From assembly GCA_014859375.1 (NCBI GenBank), contig JACUUH010000004.1, positions 17,348 to 81,347 of the forward strand: DNA of 64,000 nucleotides, written 5' to 3'. Position 1 is the first letter of the stretch, and each line of letters opens with the position of its first letter. The DNA is from Gammaproteobacteria bacterium. Its GTDB lineage: Bacteria; Pseudomonadota; Gammaproteobacteria; Nitrosococcales; Methylophagaceae. The position numbers and the translations under genes are program-made. Below are positions 56,198 to 64,000 of this stretch, in pieces. Under the pieces are notes generated by a model, which worked only from the letters and a program-made list of their open reading frames with translations, was not told the DNA's origin and made no database searches.

Positions 56198-56901
56198 AAT
56201 TTGAATTCCTCCTGAATAGGCTGGGCTTTTTTGTTAGTTTTTGATTTATTGACTTTTTTGACTACAGCAGATTTACATCCAACATGTTTAGTAACAATTC
56301 GGCTGGCATCTTGTTCATGGTCCAAATTTTTTCTTATCGCGTAAATCTTATCTGAAGCCAATTTACGTGCTATTTTTTCATCAACAATTGGCATGGGATA
56401 GCCATTCATCTTGTCAGGACAAAGCCATGGAGTATGGATGTAATCTAATGGCTTATTTATCAATTCTGGGATCCATCTACGAATAAACCTACCTTGAGGG
56501 TCATGATCGATCCCCTGCTTTATAGGGTTGTATATACGAATACTATTGATACCTGTTGTGCCTGATTGCATTTGAATTTGATAGTAGTGAATTCCCGGTT
56601 CGTAATCAACAAATAAGCGAGCTAAGTGTAGGGCGGGTTCTCGCCAATGTAGCCATAAATGATAACTTGCAAAGCTAATTATCCTCAGTTCTGGATAAAC
56701 ACAACCATCCAGCACCTTTGTTTTAGATGTTTTACTAGCTATTTGTTGGTAAGTCATTGTTCGTTATAGGGTAGCTGACTATTCCTATCCAGAACTGAGG
56801 TTAATTAACATCGCAGGCATGCTAAAATTTAACCATCCAGTTGCTAGCAGTGAACGCATACAAGCATCAACCATAGGGAATCCGGTCATTCCTATTAATC
56901 A
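56194..56901 (-). pseudogene. Second photolyase/cryptochrome, 5'-truncated and split by a small element
   Basis: The C-terminal FAD-binding part of a class I-like DNA photolyase remains. Upstream of the element the minus strand reads [20 protein letters not shown] then LNFSMPAML (about 56895-56808). Downstream it continues ISFASYHLWLHWREP ... YNPIKQGIDHDPQGRFIRRW to 56194. Removing the 120-bp element and one copy of the 6-bp duplication restores AMLISFASYHLW exactly. The N-terminal antenna domain and most of the gene are missing upstream of about 56901, where a TGA stands in for the expected Trp. The open frame from 56757 starts inside the element, so its first residues are not photolyase. 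Confidence 0.85.
56682..56801. mobile_element. MITE-like element, 120 bp, with 15-bp inverted repeats
   Basis: Perfect terminal inverted repeats CCTCAGTTCTGGATA (56683-56697) and their complement (56786-56800) are flanked by the 6-bp duplication TAATTA at 56676-56681 and 56802-56807. It encodes no transposase, so it must be mobilised in trans. The element plus one duplication is 126 bp, a multiple of three, yet it brings a TAG stop into the photolyase frame. The parent IS family was not identified. Confidence 0.85.
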
Positions 56902-57049
56902 ACCGACATTGAATCCTTATAGTATCTTTAAGATAATAATATTGTCATTTCGTGATGAACACCCCAACTTTATTAAGATAATTGAGAAAAATTTTAGACA
57001 TAACTATATGATAAAGTTAGTTTTATCGTTATACCACTATGGAGCAATA

Positions 57050-57400
57050 ATGCATTACAAAAATATATCTCTCATTACTATCGTTTTGTTGTTGTTTAGC
57101 AATGCTATCAATGCTGAAGAGGCAAATTATCATGAATGCCTTTTCAATAAAAATAATGAAGAAAATGCATTAAATACAAAACAGACTATAGCCCTATATT
57201 GTGCATCTAGACATTTTGATACTGCACCAACAGCTTTTCAGGCTCAAGTCTTGAAACAAGATTTAGAGGGAATGAAAAAACGTGATCCTAAATTTAAGTC
57301 TTTTTATGACACTATGCGCCAAAATGGTAGTTATGATATCTACACAGACCAACAAATTATTCTTATGTATATAGACAAGCGGGAAGTAAACAAAGACTAA
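57050..57400 (+). CDS. Hypothetical secreted protein (116 aa)
   Basis: 116 residues from the ATG at 57050 with a GGAG site; the open frame continues upstream to 56819 but overlaps photolyase remains and is not coding. A signal peptide (ISLITIVLLLFSNAINA) is followed by a soluble domain with two Cys (ANYHECLF, IALYCASRHF) that could pair. No family recognised. It lies alone in a region of gene flux. Confidence 0.65.
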   Translation: MHYKNISLITIVLLLFSNAINAEEANYHECLFNKNNEENALNTKQTIALYCASRHFDTAPTAFQAQVLKQDLEGMKKRDPKFKSFYDTMRQNGSYDIYTDQQIILMYIDKREVNKD

Positions 57401-57625
57401 AGCTGATAATCAAGGCATAAACAAATTTTGCTAAAACAGAATTATACGATTAGAACCATAACCGGTTTAGCTGTGCTTCTATTAATATAGAATTTCAATA
57501 GGGCTTGTTGATGTTTGGTGATGGATTATCAGACAGTATGATGGACATAGTGTAATTACTGTCGCCAAAAACCAAACATGGCAACCCAGAGCACTGAAAT
57601 ACACAAAAACGGGGGAGTGCAAAAT

Positions 57626-58591
57626 TCAAGACCTGGCCCTCATCGCTCCCTTGTCCTCATACATCAATGAATCTGCAAAAGACATCAACTGATCTAAGCT
57701 TTCGCCATCATCAGGATAAACAGAAATACCAATACTTGTTGTAATATTATGTTCATCATTGCTTTGATTATTAGGTTGAAATGGCATTGATAATGATCGC
57801 CTTATTTTGTCAGCATAAATGTCTTTGTTGTCGCTGGCATCATAAAAAAGCAATATAAATTCGTCCCCTCCAACCCTGAAAACAACATCGGCCTCTCTTA
57901 TTGATTCAGTTAGTCTTTCAGAAAACCACTTTAGAAGATCATCTCCAACTGAATGTCCATAAGTATCATTGATCATTTTGAAATCATTTATATCTAAAAA
58001 GGCTAGAGCTATTTTGTGCTGTTTTCTTTTAGCTTGCGCCAAGAAAAATGTCCATTTTTGTTCCAGCAGCGCTCTGTTGGCAAGCCCTGTTAAATTATCA
58101 TACAGCGCCATTTTTTCTAATTTTGTTCTAAGACTTATTACTTCTGTGATATCTCTTGCCACCGCAAACACCCCTTGTATTTGACCGATATGATTTCTGT
58201 AAACTGAAGCGTTATACAAGACAGGAATAATATTACCGGAAATGTGTTTTAGCTCTAGCTCATAATCTCTGACAAATCCTTCCTTGATTGCTTTTTGATA
58301 TCCCTTGCTTGCTCTTTCTGGATCTGTAAAGTACAAACTAAAGTCTGTGCCGACAAGAGCATCTCTCGATAAGCCTGTTGCATTTATTAATGCGTCATTG
58401 ACATCCATTATCTGGCCAGTGAGGGAAATAGTTACGAGAGGATCTAGACAGGCTTCAATTAAAGAGCGTGAATAATCGTGGTTATTTTCACTTTTTATTG
58501 ACAAAAGGTGCTTGGCAAAAAAAACAGAAACAAACCCAGCCATTACGGCAATAAAGGCGGCCAAAATTGAAATTATTGCTTCAATACTCAA
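57626..58591 (-). CDS. Membrane PAS-GGDEF diguanylate cyclase
   Basis: 321 residues. One N-terminal membrane helix (about 5-28), a PAS domain (about 40-150: LDPLVTISLTGQIMDVN, FAVARDITEV), then a GGDEF domain (about 160-320) with VGGDEF and the inhibitory I-site READ five residues before it. It makes c-di-GMP. The last residues (MYEDKGAMRARS) end earlier than usual for the domain. No partner genes are near; it is flanked by gene-poor DNA. Confidence 0.92.
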   Translation of the reverse strand: MSIEAIISILAAFIAVMAGFVSVFFAKHLLSIKSENNHDYSRSLIEACLDPLVTISLTGQIMDVNDALINATGLSRDALVGTDFSLYFTDPERASKGYQKAIKEGFVRDYELELKHISGNIIPVLYNASVYRNHIGQIQGVFAVARDITEVISLRTKLEKMALYDNLTGLANRALLEQKWTFFLAQAKRKQHKIALAFLDINDFKMINDTYGHSVGDDLLKWFSERLTESIREADVVFRVGGDEFILLFYDASDNKDIYADKIRRSLSMPFQPNNQSNDEHNITTSIGISVYPDDGESLDQLMSFADSLMYEDKGAMRARS

Positions 58592-58689
58592 AATTTTACC
58601 TCCAAAGTTTCAATCGTACAGTTTATACCACAATAGGTGGACTGCCTATAATCCTTAGCACACAAAAACACGTTAAAATCTGACTTAAC

Positions 58690-59170
58690 AATTCGAATGC
58701 AAAATGAATATGAAACAACCAAAACGCTATGATGACCAACTCAGGCAACACGCCATAGAAATGGCACTAGAAATTTCAAAAATTGTAAATAATCCTTTTT
58801 TATAGCAGAGATATTCCCTATTCAACAGATAGGGATTGATGGTGTAATGCGTCGCATCTTAAATGAAAGTAACTATTTCGGGATAGTGATGTCTGAAAAC
58901 GAATTGACACAATGGCGCAACAGGGGCTTACAGTATAAAAAAGATAGTATTGCACTATCCCTTATCCAGGATTCAGGTTAAACCACTTAACTTTTATTGA
59001 TCATGGTGTAGCAGTCAGCAGGTTGAAAGCTAAATTTATGTTTACAACTACAAACGACTACATTCATCGCTTGGTGACATCACCCCTGTGCAAAAAACGG
59101 TAGAGTTAAAAAAGTGGCTTAACGTTATTTCATTAAAACTTGACCACTACACAATGTTAGGAATATGAGA
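58690..59170 (+). pseudogene. Decayed IS3-family transposase remnant
   Basis: Two recognisable pieces in the plus direction. At 58704 a frame begins MNMKQPKRYDDQLRQHAIEM and stops after about 30 codons, like an IS3 OrfA start. At about 59034-59165 a frame reads IYVYNYKRLHSSLGDITPVQ, the C-terminal signature of IS3-family OrfB (YN..R.HSSLG...P). Between them frames are broken by stops and shifts. No clear inverted repeats of an IS end were found, so the element is long dead. The flanking gap (58592-59301) has no other gene. Confidence 0.65.
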
Positions 59171-59301
59171 CTGGAATGCCAATACAGGCTATGTGTATAG
59201 CAATTTTGGTTAGTACAAAATACCTGAATATGATGTACATTCATTAAAAGCAGAACGAAAATAAAGTATCAACTTATCTCTGAGTGATAGTGATAAAAAA
59301 C

Positions 59302-59658
59302 GAGATGGCCGATAAGCCGGGTTCTGTCGAGGACAATCATTCATCTGGGACAAACGTCACCGTTTGCCTCAAGCAACCTACCCAGGAACCATGCGGGCCG
59401 CACGTGTTTGCAAGCAAACTGTTCCTCTATTTGGTCTTGCTCCAGGTGGGGTTTACCCTGCCACGTCTGTTACCAGCCGCGCGGTGCGCTCTTACCGCAC
59501 CATTTCACCCTTACCTGATTTCGAAAAATCAGGCGGTATATTTTCTGTGGCACTTGCCGTAGGCTTACGCCTCCCAGAGGTTATCTGGCACCCTGCCCAT
59601 TGGAGCCCGGACTTTCCTCACAATTAGTATTCTAAAAGCGCGATTGCCTGGCCATCTC
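59302..59658 (-). ncRNA. rnpB: RNase P RNA (class A)
   Basis: The minus strand carries the conserved blocks of bacterial RNase P RNA. These include GAGGAAAGTCCGGGCTCC, GGGCAGGGTGCCAG, AAGGGTGAAATGGTGCGGTA, AGAGCGCACCGCGCGGCTGG, AGCAAGACCAAATAG and the 3' block ATGAATGATTGTCC then GACAGAACCCGGCTTATCG. The 5' and 3' ends pair (GAGATGGCC 59302-59310 with 59650-59658), closing helix P1. A T run follows the 3' end, acting as terminator. It is the catalytic RNA that trims tRNA 5' ends. It lies 25 bp after the rsmI stop on the same strand. Confidence 0.97.
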
Positions 59659-59683
59659 AGCTAGGAATTTTACCTTAAACCAA

Positions 59684-60532
59684 CTATTTTTGTTGAAGTT
59701 TAAGCGCCATGTCATAGGCGGTATTTTTACTAACATTTAACAATGATGCCGTAATCGCAGCTGCTTTTTTAACGGGTAATTCTTTAAGTAATAGCGCCAA
59801 AACCCGATTAATTTCTGTTTCGCTGGTATCTTTTTGCTGTTTGACACCTTCAACTAAGAGCACACATTCACCTTTTAGCTGGTTGGTATCGTCTGACACC
59901 CACGCTAATAATTCGCCAAGTGGTTTGGTTGTGATGGTTTCATGTAATTTGGTTAGCTCTCTTGCGATACAGGCTTGGCGAGTCTCACCAAACACGTCAA
60001 CCATGTCATGTAAAGTAGCTTGTAGGCGTCTTGGCGCATCATAAAAAATCATGGTACGACTTTCAGCAAGCAACAATTGCAAGGTTTGCAGCCTTGCGCC
60101 TTGTTTTGAAGGTAAAAAGCCTTCAAATGTAAAACGATCAGACGCTAAACCTGATGCTGATAAGGCGGCAATAAGAGCACAACTTCCCGGTATGGGGACA
60201 ACGGCAATACCATGTTCGCGCACTAGTGACACCAAGCGATAGCCGGGATCACTGATTAACGGTGTTCCTGCATCACTTATTAATGCAACAGATTCGCCTT
60301 GTTTAAGTCTTTGCAGCAGCACTTCACTACGTTGTTGTTCATTATGCTCATGCAGTGAAATGCTAGGTGTTGAAATAGAAAAATGTTTAAGCAGGTGGCC
60401 ACTATGTCGCGTATCTTCAGCAGCGATAATCGATACGTCTTTCAATGTGTCAATCGCACGTTGTGACATATCAGACAGGTTGCCTATAGGGGTTGCTACT
60501 ATATAAAGCGTCGCAGTTTCGAATTCAGTCAC
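59684..60532 (-). CDS. rsmI: 16S rRNA (cytidine1402-2'-O)-methyltransferase
   Basis: A 282-residue SAM-dependent tetrapyrrole-methylase-fold enzyme. Motifs: LYIVATPIGNLSDMSQRAID, AAEDTRHSGHLLKHF, SLHEHNEQQR, SDAGTPLISDPGYRLV, PIPGSCALIAALSASGL and FEGFLPSKQGAR. It methylates C1402 in 16S rRNA with RsmH. It is divergent from lpoA, the conserved rsmI-lpoA arrangement, with a 94-bp gap containing both promoters. Confidence 0.97.
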   Translation of the reverse strand: MTEFETATLYIVATPIGNLSDMSQRAIDTLKDVSIIAAEDTRHSGHLLKHFSISTPSISLHEHNEQQRSEVLLQRLKQGESVALISDAGTPLISDPGYRLVSLVREHGIAVVPIPGSCALIAALSASGLASDRFTFEGFLPSKQGARLQTLQLLLAESRTMIFYDAPRRLQATLHDMVDVFGETRQACIARELTKLHETITTKPLGELLAWVSDDTNQLKGECVLLVEGVKQQKDTSETEINRVLALLLKELPVKKAAAITASLLNVSKNTAYDMALKLQQK

Positions 60533-60626
60533 ACGTTTAACCTATAATCAATCACGGAGTTCTGGTCGTAATATACGCGAACAGGTAAGATGTTTGTCAC
60601 TATTATCCACTATCCGATATGAACTT

Positions 60627-62498
60627 ATGAAGTTATCTATTCGACTTATTTTTGTCACTGTGTTGTTAGTGACTCTGAATGCGTGTGGCCCAGTCAGCGA
60701 CCCTACTCGTATGACAACGGCAGATACCGCATTAGAAACACAGGCTGTTATTGCTGAACAATCAGGTGATTACAATGCCGCTGGGCAATTCTATCTTGAA
60801 CTCGCAACATCTACAGTCGGTCAACTACAGGCGCAATCATATTTACGTGCTGCCCTTGCTTTTTGGCAGGCAAAAGACGACCTGTTATCGTCAGATAGTT
60901 TAAGTAAAGTACAGCGTCAAGTATTAAGCGCCGCGCAGCAGATTGATGCCGCTATTTTGGAAGCAGAAATAGCGCAATTTAGACAACAAACCGAACAAAG
61001 TCTGACCTCACTTGCCAATATTGACTTAAACAAAGCAAGCAAAGCACAAACGATTCAAGTCCTAACCTTACGTGCCAATGCGTATCAAATTACTGAAAAC
61101 TGGTTAGAAAAAGCCAATAGTCATCTCGCCTTAGCCAAACTATTATCTGATGATCAGCAAGCTCAAAATCAAGTCGATCTTTGGCAAGCGTTGACATCAC
61201 TGACACCACAAGCTTTGGATTTGTTTAATCCAGGCATACCTCCTGCTGTTGATAGTGGCTGGTTTGCACTTGCATATGCCATTACTGCTTATCAAAACAA
61301 TCCAGAAGCACTCCTTGTTGCGCTTGAAGACTGGAAACGTAATTATCCCAATCATCCTGCCGATCCTGCGCTTTATCAAAAAAGTATTGAATCGGGTACG
61401 CAACTTCCCCAACAACTTGCTGATATTGCTATTTTACTGCCATCAACAGGTCCCTATGCCGAAGCAGCAGCTGCAATTAAGCAAGGTATTATCGCAGCGC
61501 ATTATTCGCAAAACTCACCGACTAAATTACATTTTTTTGATGTTGAAACCGATACTGGAACTGGGCAAAGTAATGTTTGGCAGCGCTATCAGCAAGCAAT
61601 AGCAATGCAGGCAAGCATTGTTATCGGACCGTTGAGCAAGGAGTCAATTCAGACTTTGGTTGATGCTGATACCTTGGACATTCCAGTGCTCGCACTTAAC
61701 CGTGTCAGCAATACGATTCATAAAAACAATTTATTCCAGTTTGGTTTGGCTCCTGAGGACGATGCGACCACTGCCGCCGATTTTGCATTAAATCAAGGTT
61801 ATAGTCGTGCAGTTATCTTGTCGCCACAAAATGAGTGGGGTAAACGTATTGCTTCAGCATTTAGTGATAAATGGATAGCAAATGGTGGCACGGTCTTGAA
61901 GGAAGCGTTTTATCAGGAAGCTGACAACGATTTTTCGACAACGATCACGTCGTTATTCGGATTAGATGCGAGTCAACAACGTTATCAGGCTTTAAAACAA
62001 CGTCTGGGCCAATCACTTGAGTTCGAGCCTCGTCGCCGCCAAGATATTGATTTTGTTTTCCTGATTGCGCGTTCATCTAAGGCTCGACAATTAATGCCTC
62101 AATTGAAATTCCATCGTTCTGGCAGTTTGCCTATTATTGCAACATCACATGCCTATGCTGGCTTTGCCAATAGCCAACAAGATATCGATCTTAATGATCT
62201 TAAGATTAATGACATTCCCTGGATATTTGAACAGTCAGCAGCGAACGATCCTGCTTATTTGGCTTTAAACAATAATAACGACGCAAACTTTAACAGCATT
62301 GTACGACTTTATGCTCTGGGGGCAGATGCATATCGTCTTATCCCTAAGTTAAATGGACTCAGCCGCTCACCGTCAACCACGTTTAATGGGGCAACAGGTG
62401 AACTATCGATCAATGAAAACGGTCAGATTTACCGTAAAATGTTACCCGCCACGTTTGTAAATGGTGTAATCAAACCAATAGCGATCACTAACCAGTAA
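60627..62498 (+). CDS. lpoA: Penicillin-binding-protein activator LpoA
   Basis: 623 residues from the ATG at 60627, chosen because it places the lipobox (TLNAC) at a normal distance; a TTG 11 codons upstream is less likely. It is an outer-membrane lipoprotein that activates PBP1a. The N-terminal half is a TPR-like helical domain (QSGDYNAAGQFYLELAT...). The C-terminal half is a periplasmic-binding-protein fold (IAILLPSTGPYAEAAAAIKQGI ... VIGPLSKESIQTL). The neighbours rsmI, yraN and dolP agree with this. Confidence 0.94.
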   Translation: MKLSIRLIFVTVLLVTLNACGPVSDPTRMTTADTALETQAVIAEQSGDYNAAGQFYLELATSTVGQLQAQSYLRAALAFWQAKDDLLSSDSLSKVQRQVLSAAQQIDAAILEAEIAQFRQQTEQSLTSLANIDLNKASKAQTIQVLTLRANAYQITENWLEKANSHLALAKLLSDDQQAQNQVDLWQALTSLTPQALDLFNPGIPPAVDSGWFALAYAITAYQNNPEALLVALEDWKRNYPNHPADPALYQKSIESGTQLPQQLADIAILLPSTGPYAEAAAAIKQGIIAAHYSQNSPTKLHFFDVETDTGTGQSNVWQRYQQAIAMQASIVIGPLSKESIQTLVDADTLDIPVLALNRVSNTIHKNNLFQFGLAPEDDATTAADFALNQGYSRAVILSPQNEWGKRIASAFSDKWIANGGTVLKEAFYQEADNDFSTTITSLFGLDASQQRYQALKQRLGQSLEFEPRRRQDIDFVFLIARSSKARQLMPQLKFHRSGSLPIIATSHAYAGFANSQQDIDLNDLKINDIPWIFEQSAANDPAYLALNNNNDANFNSIVRLYALGADAYRLIPKLNGLSRSPSTTFNGATGELSINENGQIYRKMLPATFVNGVIKPIAITNQ

Positions 62499-62513
62499 TA
62501 CAAAGAGTATTGA

Positions 62514-62873
62514 ATGGACTCACATCATATTGGAAAGGATTTTGAACAACGGGCGTTAAGCTATCTCAAACAACAAGGTTTGAGTTTGGTCAGCCAAAAT
62601 TTTCATAGTCGCCAGGGTGAAATTGACCTGATTATGACGGATGGCAAGTGTTTGATTTTTATTGAGGTACGTTTTCGAAAAACAGCTACCTATGGTAGCG
62701 CAATAGAAAGTGTTACGCGTCAAAAACAGGCACGTATCATTCATACAGCGCAGGTGTTTTTACAACAACATTCAGGATCCTATTTAAGTTATCGCTTTGA
62801 CGTGGTTGCAATTAACCCGAGTCAATCGCAAAATGAGATCATCTGGATCAAAGATGCTTTTCAACTTGGGTAG
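62514..62873 (+). CDS. yraN: YraN/UPF0102 family endonuclease-like protein
   Basis: 119 residues with the UPF0102 pattern: GKDFEQRALSYLKQQG, VSQNFHSRQGEIDLIM, then IFIEVRFRK (PD-(D/E)XK-like E-x-D...E-x-R/K core). The fold is that of Holliday-junction-resolvase-like nucleases; function not proved. It follows lpoA by 15 bp, as in many gammaproteobacteria. Confidence 0.93.
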   Translation: MDSHHIGKDFEQRALSYLKQQGLSLVSQNFHSRQGEIDLIMTDGKCLIFIEVRFRKTATYGSAIESVTRQKQARIIHTAQVFLQQHSGSYLSYRFDVVAINPSQSQNEIIWIKDAFQLG

Positions 62874-62935
62874 CAATGACCTAGTATCTTAACTTTAGCT
62901 ATGTGTAATTAGCGTTCAATCTTTTGGGAAATATC

Positions 62936-63511
62936 ATGTCAAAAATTAAATTAACATTTATCTTAATGCTAACCTTAATCACCTTGCAGGGCTGTGCCAC
63001 TGCCATTGTTACAGGAGCGGCAACCGGTGTTTCAGTTTTGCATGATCGACGTACAACTGGTGCAGTGATTGACGATCAAGGCATTGAATTTAAAGCATCT
63101 CATGCCTTCTTCAATAACAAAACTATTTATGATCAAAGCCACATCAATGTAACCAGTTACAACGGTATTGTTTTAGTAACAGGTGAAACATTAACTAATG
63201 AACTTAAACAACAAATAACAGCTGAAATCAAGCGTATTCCGAAAGTACGACGTGTTCATAACGAACTGTTGATTGCTGCTCCCAGCGCCTTGCCATCACG
63301 CTCAAGTGACGCTTGGATAACATCAAAAATCAAAGCCAAATTGACAACAGATATGGCTATTGATCCTTTCTTTATTAAAGTTGTGACCGAGCATGGTGTC
63401 GTTTATTTGATGGGCTTAGTCAGTCATGCTGAAGCAGATAGAGTCGTTAGTATTGTATCTAGTTCAGCCGGCGTACAACGTGTTGTCAAAATTTTTGAAT
63501 ACACCGACTAA
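62936..63511 (+). CDS. dolP: Division/outer-membrane stress lipoprotein DolP (YraP)
   Basis: 191 residues from the ATG at 62936 with GGGAA 6 bp upstream. A signal and lipobox (ITLQGC) are followed by two BON domains (about 45-115 and 120-190: ITSYNGIVLVTGET-like, then VVTEHGVVYLMGLV). It is an outer-membrane lipoprotein that binds anionic phospholipids near the division site and is needed for envelope integrity. E. coli has diaA between yraN and dolP; here they are adjacent. Confidence 0.94.
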   Translation: MSKIKLTFILMLTLITLQGCATAIVTGAATGVSVLHDRRTTGAVIDDQGIEFKASHAFFNNKTIYDQSHINVTSYNGIVLVTGETLTNELKQQITAEIKRIPKVRRVHNELLIAAPSALPSRSSDAWITSKIKAKLTTDMAIDPFFIKVVTEHGVVYLMGLVSHAEADRVVSIVSSSAGVQRVVKIFEYTD

Positions 63512-63523
63512 ACATAACCCTCT

Positions 63524-63568
63524 CTGGCTGTTGTTAAACCTGAATTAAAACGGCCTAACAACAGCCAG
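63524..63568. repeat. 13-bp inverted repeat between dolP and hemJ
   Basis: CTGGCTGTTGTTA (63524-63536) and its exact complement (63556-63568) flank a 19-base spacer. It lies at the convergent end of dolP and hemJ, with one arm inside the hemJ 3' codons. It could slow or end transcription but has no T run. Confidence 0.55.
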
Positions 63569-63970
63569 AATCACCACGGCAATTAAAATAAAAACGGGCA
63601 TTTCATTAAACCAACGATAAAAAATATGCGTACGTTGGTTGTCATCACGGGCAAATTGTTTAACCAGTTTGCCGCAATAACCGTGATAGGCAAACAATAA
63701 CAAAACCAGTGTCAGCTTTGCATGTAACCAATACATTGAGGCTAATGCTTCCATAGTGTAATAACTGGCTAACCATAAGCCAAATACCAAAGTTGCAATA
63801 GCACTTGGTGTCATAATGCCGCGGTATAACTTTCTTTCCATTATTTTAAAACGCTCATTGCCAGGCTCATCATCACACATCGCGTGATAGACAAATAATC
63901 TTGGCAAATAAAACAAGGCTGCAAACCAAGTTACCATCGACACAATATGAAAGGCTTTAACCCACAACAT
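63545..63970 (-). CDS. hemJ: Protoporphyrinogen oxidase HemJ
   Basis: 141 residues with four membrane helices. The UPF0093/HemJ pattern is present: LWVKAFHIVSMVTWFAALFYLPRLFVYHA (with the conserved His), KLYRGIMTPSAIATLVFGLWL, then WLHAKLTLVLLLFAYHGYCG and RWFNEMPVFILIAVVILAVVRPF. It oxidises protoporphyrinogen IX to protoporphyrin IX in haem synthesis and is the oxygen-independent-type replacement for HemG/HemY. It is alone on the minus strand, convergent with dolP. Confidence 0.95.
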   Translation of the reverse strand: MLWVKAFHIVSMVTWFAALFYLPRLFVYHAMCDDEPGNERFKIMERKLYRGIMTPSAIATLVFGLWLASYYTMEALASMYWLHAKLTLVLLLFAYHGYCGKLVKQFARDDNQRTHIFYRWFNEMPVFILIAVVILAVVRPF

Positions 63971-64000
63971 TGATCACTCCTAATTAATCAAAAAATGTTA

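Noticed and set aside
56819..57049. N-terminal extension of the secreted 116-residue protein
   Set aside because: This part is antisense to photolyase remains; the ATG at 57050 has a ribosome site and a signal peptide.
59284..59627. Two plus-strand frames of 87-92 codons
   Set aside because: They are the antisense strand of RNase P RNA; frames of this sort over rnpB are common false genes.
1..64000. CRISPR array, prophage, toxin-antitoxin or defence island
   Set aside because: No regularly spaced repeats, phage structural genes or recognisable defence genes were seen; mobile traces are limited to 56-59 kb.

Overview
The window looks like a chromosomal segment of an AT-leaning gammaproteobacterium. 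The gene content points to a C1-oxidising methylotroph of the Methylophaga type, but this is inference: no 16S rRNA or methanol dehydrogenase gene is present to prove it. The supporting evidence is three separate formate dehydrogenases within about 35 kb, a PEP synthase with its regulator, and gammaproteobacterial neighbourhoods (rsmI-lpoA-yraN-dolP; parE-parC; cydP-cydA-cydB-cydX-ybgE). No tRNA, CRISPR array or prophage was seen. The one structured RNA is RNase P RNA.

Layout. 1-2297 (-): Mla-type lipid ABC transporter (permease, ATPase, start of an MCE protein). 2393-6903 (-): cytosolic NAD-linked formate dehydrogenase number 1, with a fused gamma-beta subunit. 7272-11021 (-): YdcH-like protein, PEP synthase and its bifunctional regulator. 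11284-19325 (-): nine-gene operon for a Tat-exported, membrane-linked formate dehydrogenase (number 2) with maturation proteins, directly behind parE-parC (19347-23523, -). 23910-27262 (+): periplasmic binding protein and a GGDEF-EAL protein broken by one in-frame TGA. 27325-30927 (+): cytochrome bd operon with small subunits. 31633-37662 (+): second cytosolic NAD-linked formate dehydrogenase (number 3, fdsGBA-fdhD-fdsD). 37671-41731 (-): ovothiol synthase OvoA, a PLP C-S lyase that is a good OvoB candidate, and a class II aldolase-like protein. 41721-46693 (-): TonB energising cluster of the TtpC-ExbB-ExbD-TonB type with DUF3450 and TPR proteins. 47182-49149 (-): NarL-type two-component pair. 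49223-52326 (+): hemL, a membrane protein, and exonuclease I.

From 52.4 to 59.2 kb the segment is looser and shows signs of gene flux. It holds a glutaredoxin-like/DUF3429 fusion, a DCC protein, a periplasmic glutathione peroxidase, and an iron-sulfur photolyase with an overlapping DUF2256 gene. It also holds a second photolyase reduced to its C-terminal part and split by a 120-bp MITE-like element with a clean target duplication, a diguanylate cyclase, and an IS3-family remnant. 59302-63970 returns to conserved core genes: rnpB, rsmI, lpoA, yraN, dolP, hemJ.

How the genes work together: formate from C1 oxidation can be oxidised in the cytoplasm by two NAD-linked enzymes (giving NADH) and in the periplasm by the Tat-exported enzyme (feeding quinone). 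Cytochrome bd is one quinol outlet. FdhD, the TorD-like chaperone and the DUF3305/DUF3306/ferredoxin genes serve assembly of these molybdopterin enzymes. All assignments come from reading motifs and neighbourhoods; no database search was run.
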